Assembly (NCBI GenBank): GCA_032158295.1
Contig: CM063256.1
Location: forward strand, 7,661,725 to 7,725,724
DNA: 64,000 bases
From: Pycnopodia helianthoides
Lineage: Eukaryota; Echinodermata; Asteroidea; Forcipulatida; Asteriidae
Direction: 5' to 3'
Shown here: in pieces, positions 11,401 through 26,000 of the stretch
Layout: each line of letters opens with the position of its first letter
Position numbering within the stretch: the stretch's first letter is position 1
Made by a program: the position numbers and the translations under genes
Notes under the pieces: model-generated
What the model saw: the letters and a program-made list of their open reading frames with translations, nothing else
What the model was told of the DNA's origin: nothing
Database searches by the model: none

Positions 11401-14400
11401 TTTCGACATATCGACCCTAGCAGAGTCTTTCTTTGAAGGCTTTTAATCTGGAGAAACATTTCTGCATGAAACGTTTCTCAGATTGTTTACTCCAATTGTG
11501 GATTATTCTTCCTGCGTGGACATAACCGCTCCAGATTTTCGGCGATATCTCAAAAACCTTTTGAAATTAAATTTTCACAGGTTAGTTTTATTGTATATCT
11601 ACATTTATATAGGATTAATACAATTGAATGGTTCAAAATACCAAAGGTATATGTTCCATTTAAAGAATGAAATAAAATAATAGCTCAGTGAGTAGGGTAA
11701 TAATGTTTATGAGCCATAATGGTTTTGGACATCCAGGAAGATTTAAAAAACCAAAGATATGCTTTGCCTTTAAACCTCCTATTTTATTGTTTTTGAGTTT
11801 TCTTTTTTTTACTTTGGGGTTTTTGTTTTGTTTTGAAGCAAGACACTATAAACAACATCTCGTTTGAGTCCTTGTTATTGTTCAACACCTTGAATCTTGA
11901 ATTTCACTTTGCATTTGTTGAATTTAGAAGTTTCTCTATAAATCGTAATAACCTCCATTGAATTCCCCATCGATGCACTTTCTATTTGAACTATGTGCTG
12001 TTGACATTATTACCACTTGTTACAGTGTCCTGTGTTTTCTATCTTTTATACATAAAAAGGATGAGCGTTGTCATGCAAGAGCATGCCTCTAACCCTGCAT
12101 AAAGCCAAATGAAAAACAAAACATGTTTAGCGTCCCCGCCTGCTTAGAGGCCGCCTCCTTTTTTTTTAAATCGATTTTAAAATACATAAACATCATATTT
12201 TTGACTATAGCACATAGAAAAAACACACAGAAAAAAGCTGGCAACCATCTTTAAAAATAGCTCGGCCGGTTGTCTTGAAAAATGTGTGAGGCGGCCATTA
12301 AAAAAAAAAAAAAAAAAAAGTGCCTGCCTCATCTTTTTCAAAAAGGCAGGACGCTAAACATTTTTTTATATTTATCTTGCCTAACTACTACAAAAAGGTA
12401 CAAGTTTGCCTAGGAATGGAAGTCAGCGATTAGTTTGCGTTTATATTCATCGCTATTTTGTTCTTCTTCTTCATTTTGTCCACAGCAACTCCTGAACCGA
12501 CTGTCGTGTTGGGACTTCAATATCTTTCATTTAGAGCAAGTCACTGGAGGTGAGTACTTTCAAAAAGGCCCCCCGAGGCTCTTTCTGAACTTCTGGCTCT
12601 GGCTTAATAATCAGCCATTTTGAATCTTGGTGTGCGTGTCGTGGCCGAGCGGTCTAGGTCACCGGGCCCGAGCTCTTGTGTTGTCAGCAGCAGAATGTGG
12701 GTTTCGAATCCCGGTCATGACACTTGTGCCCTTAATCAAGGCACTTAACCATAATTGCTTCTTTAAAAGTTGGGAAGGTAGTGCATTCTACTCAATACCA
12801 GCCAGGCCCCTAGTGGATGATACCCATGCCTACATCCTTACGGACTGTGAAGGGGGTAACCCCGTTTCAGCCCCAGGTGTAGGTGGCAACGTGCCCCTGG
12901 TGACAGTTGATTTGGGTCGACAGCCCAAATCAGTTAAGTGTAACCTTGAAGAGTTGGCGATATCTCTTTATACAAATTTTAAAACAAATTTAAGAATAAA
13001 TTAAGCCTAAGGCATGTTTCAAAATGAGCAGCTGTGACTGGATCACATGTAGGTTGCCCTTAGCAACAGCCACAGCTGCAAGTTTGGACACGTCCAGAGC
13101 CACACCGAACAATGATTTGGAACGGGCCCATGAATATGCTAAAAAAAAACAGTCTCTGATAGTCTTGTGTCAAGACGTTAATTTTGAATTGTGATTCATT
13201 GTCGGGGGTGCACACTATTTGTAACCTGAACTTTAAAGTCGGTCAAAGCTTGTTTAAATCATGAGCGATGTGACTAAGTAGCTGAAAATGTTAGATTTAT
13301 TGGATAAGACGTAGAGCAGGAAGCCAGTTACAACACTGCATGGCATTACCATCGGTAACCAGTTTTTTTGTTGCTGTTATTAGCAAGTACCACAACTACT
13401 AGGGCTTCTTCCATTTTTTATGGTCAAAGATCATTTTCTTACGCTGCTCCATTTCTTTGGAATAGTCTTCCTGTGCATATTCGCCAGGCTAGCTCTTTGC
13501 ATTGTTTTAAGTCTCTGTTAAAAAAACTCATTTGTTTAAAAGTGCTTATTTGTAATCTGCTTACTTGTAATGTTTCTTTCACTTATTGTATATTTTTCTC
13601 TTTATGCGCTTAGAGGCTTTTGCATTAGGCGCTTTACAAATGTCTTTATTATTATTATTATTATTATTGTTGAACTGCACAATTTGTTGAGAAGTGGGCC
13701 ATAACAATTTTTCTCGATAAGAAGTGGGCCATGAAAATTTACTCGTTTGAAAGTGAAAGAAGTGTATACTAGAGCGCCCTCTTTTGATGAGTAGTCTCGG
13801 TTTTATGTCCTCGGGGAAAAGACAAAAACAAAAAAAAGTACTTGGAACCAAGACTACCTCTAATAGATGTTAAATTTGCACCGGGGATAACGAATATTAT
13901 TTGTTTTTTTACCACTTTCACCGATGTGTGTTAAGCACTGTATACTCAGTACTTCCCCCGAGTTCTGTGAAATCGTCGTCTATATCATCGTCTTTATCTG
14001 ACGATTGTGACAAGATCTCGTAAGATGTCTCCTCTCAGTCTGAGACCTTCTTTTTGATGGCTCAAAGGCAAATGGACTTTTTTTAGATATCTTGTAGTTT
14101 ATGAATGAAAGAGGAGTGGGGGGGGGGAGTGTAATGTGGCTGAAAAGCCCCATTTATCTTCCTCCCATTGTGTGACAAGATCTGTTCTGACAACGGCCTC
14201 GTAAAAGCCCCCCCCGGAAAAACCTCATCGTGAGTTATGGAATTTGAAATACTGACGGCCAAATGTGACTTTAAAAGTATTGGCGCTGATGACTTGATTC
14301 TAAGCCAATTCCTCTGACAGTGTTTCATGGAATCTGTCAGCTTCTAAAAAAACAGAAAAAAATCAACCTCATGAGTTTGTCGGTTTACACGGTAGTATAA

Positions 14401-17400
14401 AAGGTGTTAAATTGGCCCATTTTTCTTTGTCACGAAGCCAGAGACCTTAAAGGCAGGATATACTTTTGGTAATTGTCAAAGACCAGTATCCGCACTTGGT
14501 GTATCCCAACATGTGCATAAAATAACAGTGACAATTTTGGCTCAATTGGTCATCAAAGTTGCAAGAAAATAATTCTGGTCTTAAATTTTGTTAAAGACAC
14601 TGGACACCTTTGGTAATTGTCAAAGACCAGTCTTCTCACTTGGTGTATCTCAACATATGCACAAAATAACAAACCTGTGAAAATTTGATCTCAATCGACG
14701 TTGCGAGATAATAATGGAAGAAAAAACACCCTTGTCACACGAAGTTGTGTGCTTTCAGATGGTTGATTTCGAGACCTCACGCGTGAGGTCTCAAAATCAT
14801 TTCAAATATTTTACTGAGAAATGACTTCTTTCTCAAAAACTACGTTACTTCAGAGGGAGCCGTTTCTCACAATGTTTTATACTATCAACAGCTCTCCATT
14901 GCTCGTTACCAAGTAAGTTTTTATGCTAATAATTATTTTGACCAATAGTGTCCAGTGCCTTTAAGGGTAGCATTAAAAGTGTCTTATAAAGTCTTAAATT
15001 TGACTTTTTAAAGTTGTTCAGATATCCTGTGCTGTGTGTAATGTTTATGGGTATCTGCGCAGGGTGTGGTCTTGCATGCAGTAGTCAACAAAGGACGAGA
15101 CTAATGCATTCTGAATAGTGCCTACTGACGAAGGCCATGTAGTGGTTTGAATAATGAACGCTGCGTGACCGACAATCCTCCAATCAAATGACAAGGAATC
15201 TACGTACTGGGGTGTTGTATAAAAAACTTGTGAAATAAACGCAAGGAAAAAAACGTTCAGTTGGGAATCACATTAGGATTAAAAGCATGGATTGTGGGCC
15301 GGACAAGACGCGACTTTAATTTGAAATTCAGGAACTAACTGTCCTCGCCTTCAAGTGATTGTCGAGAGCAGTGAACTAAGACACCATGATTGACCAATTT
15401 GATCAGTTGACCTTAATATTTCATACTCATAGATAAGAAAATTTAAACCATAACTTCATGATCGATTCAAAAATATCTCCTACCTCCACCCACCCACCTA
15501 TTAGATTATGACTCAAATTGATTTTTTTTCCCCCCACTTTTTATAATTGGCACAAGGTGTACCAAAGAATGTCCGTTCCGGGGCTGGGTTTGGAAATTCA
15601 ATTTGTTAAAAAATCATTTCTGAGAAAGTGGCCAGTGTGCAATCTGATTTGACAAACTGTATTATTAGATCGAACCGATTCCGGCAATGTGAGGAGATAA
15701 AAAAAAAATTAAAAAAGGGTTAATTTGGCCATTGAATGTAAAAACCGAATGGTTTAAAAATACTCTCTGCCGAAATATACCTAGAGGTAGGAATACGCGT
15801 ACGCACATCCATAGATGGTGTGTTGCCATGGTTACGGTCTGTATGGGAGATTAAGCCCATTGTGCTGTGAATATTCTCGGTCGCACATTTGTGTATGAAT
15901 TTTTTACGGTTTTCTTTTTTAAAGTTTGATTTTATGAACGGTATTTTCTGGGACTTGTTGATTAATAATTTATCCGTTGATGGAGGACTGGTAGTGTAGT
16001 TTATGTTTTTATGAACACCGACCTTTTTAACAATTTTACTCCCTATTCCCCAACCCCCAATTTTACTTTTACTGTATTTTATTTTGTTACCCCCCCCTTT
16101 TTTTTAACGCTGCATTTGAGACTGACTATCACATCGAGGTTTTGACCTTAATCATTGTGCGGCCATCTTGCTTTTCTCCTATTCTACACGATGTAACCAA
16201 AGTGAGGCTGGAAGGAAAAAAAAATTGTGTGGTTCCTTTCATGAAATGAGAAGAAGAACTGTCGTTGTCACTGTTGTAGGCGGGGTTCCAGACACAGATG
16301 ATCCCAGCAGGTTTACCTGTGTTATTAGGATGATATTTGTCTTGTGTCTGCACAGCAGGTGTGCAACAGCTGTGAGAATGATTTCATTTTCACTACCTTA
16401 TGGAGACCGAGAACAAAACAAGAAAAGGGATAACAAAGGGTCTCCGTAGGGAAATTCTAAAGACTGGGTTGCTCCACAAGGAATTTTGTGTACTATGGGA
16501 GGTTCTTAACTACAGGGACAAAGGAAAGAACAAAAGATGTCTCCACAGGGATGCAAAAATAGGAATGTGTGGCCACAGGCGTGTAATCTCGGGCAATCAC
16601 AAACATGAAACTATTAAATAATAATGATAATAATCATAATAACTTAGAGAACAATGGATAAGTCAGAGACATTGTTTAATTTATGACTACATGGGCTTTA
16701 CTCGTCCCTACAAGTTCCAGGGGACTCACTCTTAACTAAAAAATGTTTGGTCGGCTTGTCAGGTTGGATTTGTGGGCTCGCAAATTCCACATCTCTGTCT
16801 TTTTAATTCCCCCCCCCCCCCCCCCCCCGATTAGCAAGTCAAACTCAACCAAGCAGAACAGCTGATGAATCACAGCCCGGGCCTGTTATATTAACTCACC
16901 ACGGCAGGTGAGAAAACGGTCCCAGGATCGGTGCAGACAGCTAGTGCGGAGCATCCCGCCGGGGAGAAAACCCTGAGGAACAGCTAGACCTGGGAATAAT
17001 CAATTCTGCAAACATGCAGGAGGCATTTTCGCATTTCAATTTTCTATGTCCCGTAAAGGTTACTGATGACAGTAATTTGTAATTGTTTGAGTACAGTTGG
17101 TCTGTTTCCAAGACGTTGCCTGTTCCCCACCGCCTGACGCGGGAAAGTGACTCGCGTGAGTTTAATTTGACGGAGAGCGTGGGCAGTGACAACGAACCGA
17201 GGTGGAATTTGTGCCAGTTTTTTAAAAGTACAAGCAAGCCCCGTCGACAGGCTTGCTTCGCTTCTCTTATTGATTATTATGCGGTCTGATTTGATAAAAC
17301 TTCAAAATCTCCGCATCAGCGGAAGTACTTTATGTCGTGTGACTTTCCGAAACAAATTACGGAAAACAAACACAACTCGATATAACAGGGTTGTGACAAG

Positions 17401-20026
17401 TCTATGTTTTTGAGGTGGGATAGCCGTGTTGTTTTTGATCCAGTAATAAAGTCAGTTGTTGTCAAACAAGAGGCTGGTAGCAAAAATAGACTGGTTGGTA
17501 TTTTTTAGAATCTGTTTCCAACATTGTTTATTACAGATGGAAACTTTTTTCTTGAGGATTGTTATCTAGTATAGTTGGTGCACTTTCGGATTGAAATAAC
17601 TTTTTACACTGATTAAAGGAACATTACAGAATTGGTTTTTGCTAACAAAACAGTTGCTGGCAGTGTAAGCACTTTATGTAATCCACCATATACATAAACT
17701 GACAAACCTGTAGAAGTTTGAGATCGATCGGCCATCTGGGTCACGTGAAAATAGTGAAAAACAGATTACACATTTGCATGAAATCATATGGATTCAACAA
17801 ATGAATAAAACGCTCACTGAGCGATAAACTCCAATCGGAAAATTAGTTTATTCATTTCTCATCAAATGTGGCATTTCAGACAGAAATATTTCAAGGGATG
17901 TTTTCTACTACCATCATCATTGGACCGTGTAAGTTTTATGTAAATTTGTGATCAAAAGTATATTTTACAAGTTTTTTTCTTACCAATTCTGTAATGTTCC
18001 TTTAACAACGAATGTGTACTTTGTCTTCAAAGTTGTCAAATCAGAAACTTTCAAAAGATTGTTTTTTCATATTTCCTCCTTCAAAGTATAAAAATAGTTG
18101 AATCTGAGAAAGGCTTCAGGCTTTTGAAAGCACACAATTCTAAGCAACAAGGGTGTTTTTTCTTTCATTGTTTTCTTGCAAAGATGACCAATTGAGCCCA
18201 AATTTTCACAGGTTTATTTTATGCATACGTTGGGACACACCAAGTGGGGATGCTAGTCTTTGACAATTACCAAAAGTATATCTGCCTTTAAAAATGATGA
18301 AAACTGACACCAGTTTGAAATACGCGCCACATAATATTGACAGGAAAAAACACACACAAAAACTGGCAGTTCACTTACACCAGGGCTTGAATTTGACACT
18401 GGACCACTGGCCCGAGGCCACTGATTTTAGCATCAGGCCAGTAAACTCTTGTCCGGACAAGTCCGGCGGTCTTGTGTTTGTGTTCAAATGTTGACTTTCA
18501 GTTTGATAAATACAATTCTGTTGATTATCGAAGACTACTTACCGATAATATACAAATGAGATAAATCATCTGTTAGTGCTTTTTCAAATTCAAATAGTTA
18601 ATTTATTAACCTGTGTAGGCATTTTTTCTTCTCACTTAAATTCTGGTCTTGTACTCAAAATTCCGGTCCAGTATATATTTTGAGCTACAAGCCCTGTGGT
18701 CTTGTGGGTTTTTTCCCCAAATTCTAGCCTGTACACATTGGTATTCATAAGTGTAGGAGGATTGTCAGTGATTGTGACAAAACCATGCGCCAGTTGGGTT
18801 TTGAGTGGTCGAGTAACTGTGTGAAGTTTGGCTTTGTGGCTATTTGTCAACTCATTCTTTCATCTCTGGATACACCAAGGTGCATAGAATGATATTTTTC
18901 GTCTTCTTAATGTGCATTGCAAATGAAATAAACACTCCAGGTAAAATTAGTTACCCTAGTGGTGTTCCGGGCTAGTTAAATCTGCCAAATTGTCGGACTG
19001 TGTATTGGATGGGCAGATGTAATCAATCTTATTTATAACACATTTTTATCGGTTACACTGATATAAACATTCACGAAACCCATGGGAAATAATGAACTTT
19101 TTCTGTGTGTGTTTTCATTAAAATGTGAACACTTGTTTTGATAAAATGTTTACAGGTTTTGGGGGTATCGTGTGCTTATTAATGAATACTAGAGATTGGG
19201 ATGTATGGCGTGTCATGGCTGAGCTGTCAGACTGGATTCAAGCTCTGGTGTTTCTGTTCAGCAGAGTGTGGGTTCGAGTCCTGGTATTGACACTTGCGTC
19301 CTTAAGCAAGACACTTAAATATTATTGCTTCGTCCTTCGGATGGGACGTAAAGCTGTAGGTCCCGTGTGTTGTGTAGTGCATGTAAAAGAGCCTGGTACA
19401 CTTATCTTTAAGGGGTTTGCCCCAGTTTTTTTCTGGTATGGTTGGCTGCATATTGCGCCACAGCACCTTGTAAACCATAACATGGTGCTATGTAAATAAA
19501 TGGGTCTTATATATTAAACATAGCTCGGCAGAACCTGGTTGAAAAAATAATGAGCGCTTTGAGACGCCTTCGGGTGTGATAAAGCGCTATTATTATAAGG
19601 ACGGCGTATTGTTATTACTGTTTAATATTGTAAAGCTGTAGGTCTAGTGGTGTGATGCACGTTAAAAAAGAACCCACACTTATCACTAAGAGAAGGGGGT
19701 TTGCCCCGGTGTTTCTTACATTGTTGGGTGCTTGATTGCGTTGCAGCACCTTGTAGAAACCTGTACGAGGGTCGTATAATTCCAAACGTAGCTCTGTATT
19801 CTTGTAGAAAAAACTAACGGACATTCGGGGATGCCCTTCGGTCCTGATAAAGTGCTAAAAAGAACTGTGTTATTGTTGTTATTTCATTTTATTATAGCAT
19901 GCAAGAGGAACATTATATTTTCCTTTGTGCTGGTAACTCATCGAGTTGGGCTACATCCCGTAGCCTTAGATCTCAAGAGTTCTTCTTATGATCCTCGCTG
20001 TTCCCAAAAGTGCCGCCCTCTGTTAC

Positions 20027-20057
<31 letters not shown>

Positions 20058-23000
20058 GTTATTACTTCTACTCTTCCTTAAACCTCTAATTTACATTCCC
20101 CTTTAATGGATATCTGGGAAGAGTCCAGAAATAATCGGAGGAAATAATGGGAGGAAATAATCGCAGGAAATATTGGGAGGAAATCATCAGCAAATCTTTA
20201 ACGAAGAGGAGATTCGGAGCCGCCGTGGCTGCCTCCCAGACTGTCCGTCCTCTAGAATCAAGTATTGATGAAGATGCTGTATTAGGTCAAGAGGCCGAGC
20301 GGTTTTTCAGATGAGATTGCATCGAAATCTCCCCCCCCCCCCCCGAAACAAGCACTCCTTATAATTGATTTTATTTTATGTGAAAACCTCCAGCATATTT
20401 TCAGCGCTCTTGTTCTTTGTTTAACCCCAAACCCTTGTGGTTCATTACTTGACGTATTTATGGTTAGAATCTAGCAAAACAATAACAACAACGAGAAACT
20501 GTGGCAGTAATAATCAGGTTTGAGCCCAAATTGATCATCATCACCGTGGGCTTAACACTCCAAGCTGCTAAGAATTGACAAATGTTGCTCGGCAAAAATG
20601 GTTACCAGCCAAAATACCTTGTAATGTATGTTGGATGTGGCTGGTTCCTTGCGCGTATTTGCTTAGAATACAATTTGGGTGGCAATATTTGGTGTTGATC
20701 GTTTCTTAAGAAATAAGTCGCATCTCTCAAAAGAGCTCGCAAAAGAGATATCGGTTTTTATAATTTGGAAATCATATTTTGGCAATAGTTTGAAGTAAAA
20801 CTTGTTATCAAAATGTTCTTATTTTGTTTGTTCACAGGGCATTCCATGAGACATGTGGGCATGCAGCTGTTTCACAAATACGGTCTGATTCGTCACTTCA
20901 ACCTGGACCCAACAAATCTCTACAAATGTTTTGGTAAGTCCGTTGGGCACCCACGAATCATCGTTACAAATATTTGGGGGAGCCGTGGGCAGACTAGCAA
21001 GCGAATAAAAGTACTGAAACACCATGTACTAAGTGAGACTTCAACCCTTGAGCTCAAAAGAGGCAACGGAGGCAATTGCCTTCCGTGTCCCTGGCAATCG
21101 CCTTGGTGCCCACCGTGAAAGGCAGCGCCAAACGGCCCCTCCCCGTGGCAAAACAGCCTAACTCGAAAAAAGATAAAATGTACGTGACTCGAGACAGAGG
21201 TAAGCTGTTTTGCCATTAAACAAAACGTGACGAAAGAGGCCAAATACGACATGCTATATTCAAACCATACACTGTACGCCTTTAAAACTTTCAGAAATGA
21301 AAAAAAAAAACGCACTCAATTTACCCAGAAATGTTCTTATATCGAAACCCAAATTTTTGAGTTGGGCTGTTTTGCCATGGAAGGGTCGCAAAATTGGGTC
21401 AAATTTTAGGGGGGTACACAAGGGGATGCACCATTTTTTTTAGGGGGCTACTTCTGGCCAAAACTGTAGTTTCCGTTTGCATTTCTTCTAAACAAGCTTC
21501 ATTTCAGCGCTCTTGTTGTGCCATTTACATTTTTTATAAGACAATCTGACTGAGTATTAACAAATAAAAATGTTTCTGTGTGTAAATGGAAAACTTTCCA
21601 GTACGAATTTGAGTTTCCCTCACACAAGCACAACCTTTTGTATGTTCAGGAAGTGGAAATCTCTATCGATCAATCCTGGTAATTGTGAGGTTTTTTTGGT
21701 TCTTTTTTACAGTTGCCATAGAAACAGGTTACCACAAAGGGAATCCGTACCACAATGCATTACATGCTGCAGATGTCACTCAGGCAATGTACTGCTATCT
21801 ACAAGAGAACAAGGTATGTTTTCATGAAAATCGTTCACCAACAGGAATGGCGGCCCACGGGCCAAATCCCAACATTTGCTTTTGGGTGGTCCAATCTCCT
21901 TCCCCTGTTACAATTTTTGATCTTCGAGCAAACTTGAATCCTCGATTCTGATTCAAGAGGTGTGATGTAAGCCTATAGACCTCTATCATGGTGCGGCCGT
22001 ATTGATTTTCACCCATTCAAATCAATGTAACCAAACTGAGGCTAGAAGGAGAAATAGTATGGTTCCTTTTTTTGTACAATGAATATTAGCATTCGACACT
22101 GGTATTGGATACAGGGAACATGACCAAGATGGTGGCAGCATGATAAAGGTCTTTATCGCACCCTGCTCATTTTACTGTTCCAACTCCACATATTGCGCTA
22201 TTGTAAGCCTCGTCTTGCGCTAATCTGTGCGTCGGTTTGCTTGAAGATGAATTCGTTATCACACGCGCGCTCGTGGAATACGGCAAAATATGCACGTCTG
22301 CGTCATATCAACTCGCCTCTCGTTGGATATGAGATAAAGAGCGCTAATTTATCGTATTCCACTCGCGCATGTGTGATATTATATTCTATGGCATATTAAC
22401 ATCACAGAAAGAATAGAAGTCTTTAAATGAATGTTTAATGCGTGGTGAAGATCCACCAGTTGATTTCATTGTGTTGTTTTGTTCCCATGACAGCTTCGGG
22501 ATTTTCTCACCCCAATGGAGGTCATGTCCGCCATATTGGCCTCTGCGACCCATGACCTTGATCACCCGGGGGTCAACCAGGTATTCCTCATAGCTACAAG
22601 TAACCACTTAGCAGGGCTGTACAGGGTGAGTTGGCAGTAGGAGGCCTTCAAAATCAGCTCTTATTTTTTAAAGTTCATGTCGGGCCTTTAAACAAGTTCA
22701 TAATACGTGTGAGGTCTCAAAATCAATTCAAATATTTTACTGAGAAATTACTTTCTTTCTCAAAAACTACGTTACTTCAGAGGGAGCCATTTCTCACAAT
22801 GTTTTATACTATTAACAGCTCTCCATTGCTCGTTACCAAGTAAGTTTTTATGCTAACAATTATTTTGAGTAGTTACCAATAGTGTCCAGTGCCTTTTTAT
22901 GCCTGATACAAAAACTACAAACAAAACTGCTCAAAAGATGAGAGCCCAATTACATAGAGCTGCTTAATTAGACAATTTTGCTTACAAAATTTTCTGCTGA

Positions 23001-26000
23001 GCAAAAAAATAAGCAGGAAACCAGTCACTGATGGTATGTGTGGTATGGTAGTTTGGCTGGTAACCTTATTCCGGTAAGCCAAAATTGTGTTGAGGCTTAA
23101 CACTTTTGGAGAACATTCATATTTGTATAGTCATCCCCGTCACAGGCTAAAGATGTTTTTTTGGTGTTTTGGGGGGTTTTTTGTAAAAAATTCTAGGGAC
23201 AAAAATAAAAATAACAATACAACAGAAATTTGGTTTTATTTTTGAAACATAGATTCTATATTCTACATAATAACATGGGAACCATTTTAAAAATGAAAAT
23301 TCAGGACATGATCGTTGCTATGACTTTTTGGTTTGAGAGGTCGTAGGTCGAATCTTGCAGCCGTTTTGTGGCTGCTGAGGACGTTACGGTACAAGCCGCT
23401 CGCGGCCACTACAATCTTGGGCAGCTCTAAGAATTGATGTCATGATTCGTCTTGATTTTTTTGTTCTGTTGTAGAATTCATCAGTGCTCGAGAACCACCA
23501 TTGGCGTGCTGCAATATCTGTGCTCAGGGAATCCAAACTCTTTGACCATCTTGGCAAACAAACATGGTAAGTGTTGTAACTCCCTGCCCTATGGGAGCAC
23601 CTTGCAGTCCTTTCATTTTTTTGCTGTCTGACTCCAAAGTGATCTCATGTGATTGGTTGTTCAGTATAGACCATGTGAACGTTGTTTACAATAAGTGTGA
23701 CCTTGTACATTCTTTGAGTATTCTGGCAGGCAAGATACTACACTGGTCCTATGGGAAAGTTGACATTTTGTGTCATAACTTCCACATAAAACCAAGAGTT
23801 ATGAAAGTAAAAGCTGGACAAGTTTTTAGATGTGCCCCCTTTCATCATATATTAAAAGTTGATAAGAATTAGACAGTGCAATCTCCATAAAATATAAGAT
23901 TTTATGCTTTCTTCCATTGAGCTGTGTACAAATCGTGCCTGCAGGAAGTCCAGGCTCTGTGGCTCTTTTGTAAACATGTGATGTCACAGGTCACATCGTC
24001 TATAATGACCAACCAATAATAAAAGCCATAACTGGTTATAGTGACCTTGATTGTAATTTGGTATTGTCTGTGTAACTTTTTCAAATGTTTATTGTCAAGT
24101 AATAATCGACAAGGGAAACTGACTGGGTATACTTTTAAATAATTTGGGGTCGAACGAAGTCAGTTTCTGTTGTGATTTTTACTTGATATTTGAATACATA
24201 ATTACGATATTTGTGTCGTAAACTTGGGTGTGATCCTGGCTACACGGCAGTAAAGGGTTGTATGGCTTCTGACTGGCACCCCAAACAGAGATATTGAAAA
24301 ATAGGGAGACCGCCAACATAGGGCTAGATAGCTCAGTTGGTAGAGCGCCGGTACGTTAATCGGAGGTCAATGGTTCACATCCCGCTCTTGTTAATTTTTC
24401 TTTGATCAACTTCAAATAATTTTTTCACATTTTTATGACATATTTGTTCCTGTTGCACTTTTTTGTGCCTTTATTGGATTTTATTGTCTGGATCGCCTTT
24501 AGGTAGTGATTATTTACGCTTTTTGGTTTTCCGCAGGCTTGTTCTCTGTAGGTAGTCCTGATTATATTGCTGGCTATCTGTATGTAGGCCTACTGTTTGT
24601 TTGTTGCCTGGAAAAAAAACCTAATAATCACACTAAATAAACATAACTGTTATTGGTTAGCATTCACGAACCAAAAACTTTACTTGTGGATGACCAACAA
24701 CTAAAATAGTGATTGGTTAAAGGGAGGGTATACCTCTGGTAATTACTCCAAAAATGAATGACCATAAAAACTTACTTGGTAAGAAGCACTGCAGCTGTTG
24801 ATAGTGTATAACATTCTGAGAAACAATTCTCTTCTAAGGAAAGTGGTTAAAGAGAAAAGGATTCAAAAACATTTCAATCTGAGAAACATTTCTGCATGAA
24901 ACGGTTCTCATATTGTGTATTCCAATTACAATAAAACTAACCTGTGAAAGTTTCATTTCAAAAGGTGGTAGCGTTTTTGAGATATCGCCAAAAATCTAGA
25001 GCGGTTATGTCCACGCATGAAGAATAATCCCTCATAGGAATACACAATCTGAGAAATGTTTCTGACTGAAACGTTTCTCAGATTCAAATTTTGGGGGATA
25101 AAAACGGACATCTTTTTCCATATCCACATTATTTTGAATTGAAATATTTCTCAAAATGCTTTATACTATCGAAAGTTGCTGTACTTCTAACCAAGTCGGT
25201 TTTTTAATGCCATTAAAATTTTAGAATGATTACCAATCGAGTACCTTCACTTTAAGCAAAATAATCTAATTTTGACCGGTCGGTACCTTTCATGGAAGTA
25301 AAAGATAAAAAAATGCTACCGATAGTCGCTGATAAAATCTCAAATTTACCTTGAATCGAACCAACACCCATTCACAGATTGGGAGTTTGTACTTCCTTAC
25401 ACACGTTTTGACACATACTATAAGAAAAATTGCTTCCGCTTTCCCCACTCGTTCATCGTTTCGCTCTTCTTTTTTATTATTCTTTCAAACCCTGGTCCGT
25501 GTCCGAGTATTTCCTCTCAGAAACCAATTTAAAAGATAAATTGACAGTTCTTCAGGGCAAAGAAAGGTGATAAATATTACATGAGGGAACAAGAAGGAGA
25601 GGGGAAAAGTACAGTGGAAGGTCGGAGACAGTATGGGGGAGATAGCTCACTCCACAGAGGACATCCTTTAAAAAAATAAAATAAAAAAGATTTGTGCAGC
25701 GATTTTTTAAAATTGTAAATTGATTCCTGTTTTGTTGTAATAACAATAGTGGGTTCCCCCCCCCCCCATTGATTGACAGATATTAAAGGAACATTACAGA
25801 ACTGGTTTTTGCTAACAAAACAGTTGCTGGCAGTGTAAGCACTTTATGTAATCATATACATAAACTGACAAACCTGTAGAAGTTTGAGATCGATCGGCCA
25901 TCTGGGTCACGAGAAAACAGTGAAAAACCGATTGCACATTTGCATGAAATCATATAGATTCAACAAATGAATAAAACGCTCACTGAGCGATAAACTCCAA

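Noticed and set aside
19125..19499. 124-codon open frame
   Set aside because: Covers a family B SINE; similar accidental frames occur in other copies (12627-13004, 55084-55314).
24321..24390. Functional tRNA gene
   Set aside because: Degenerate B-box, short anticodon loop and unpaired acceptor ends; kept only as a tRNA-like pseudogene.
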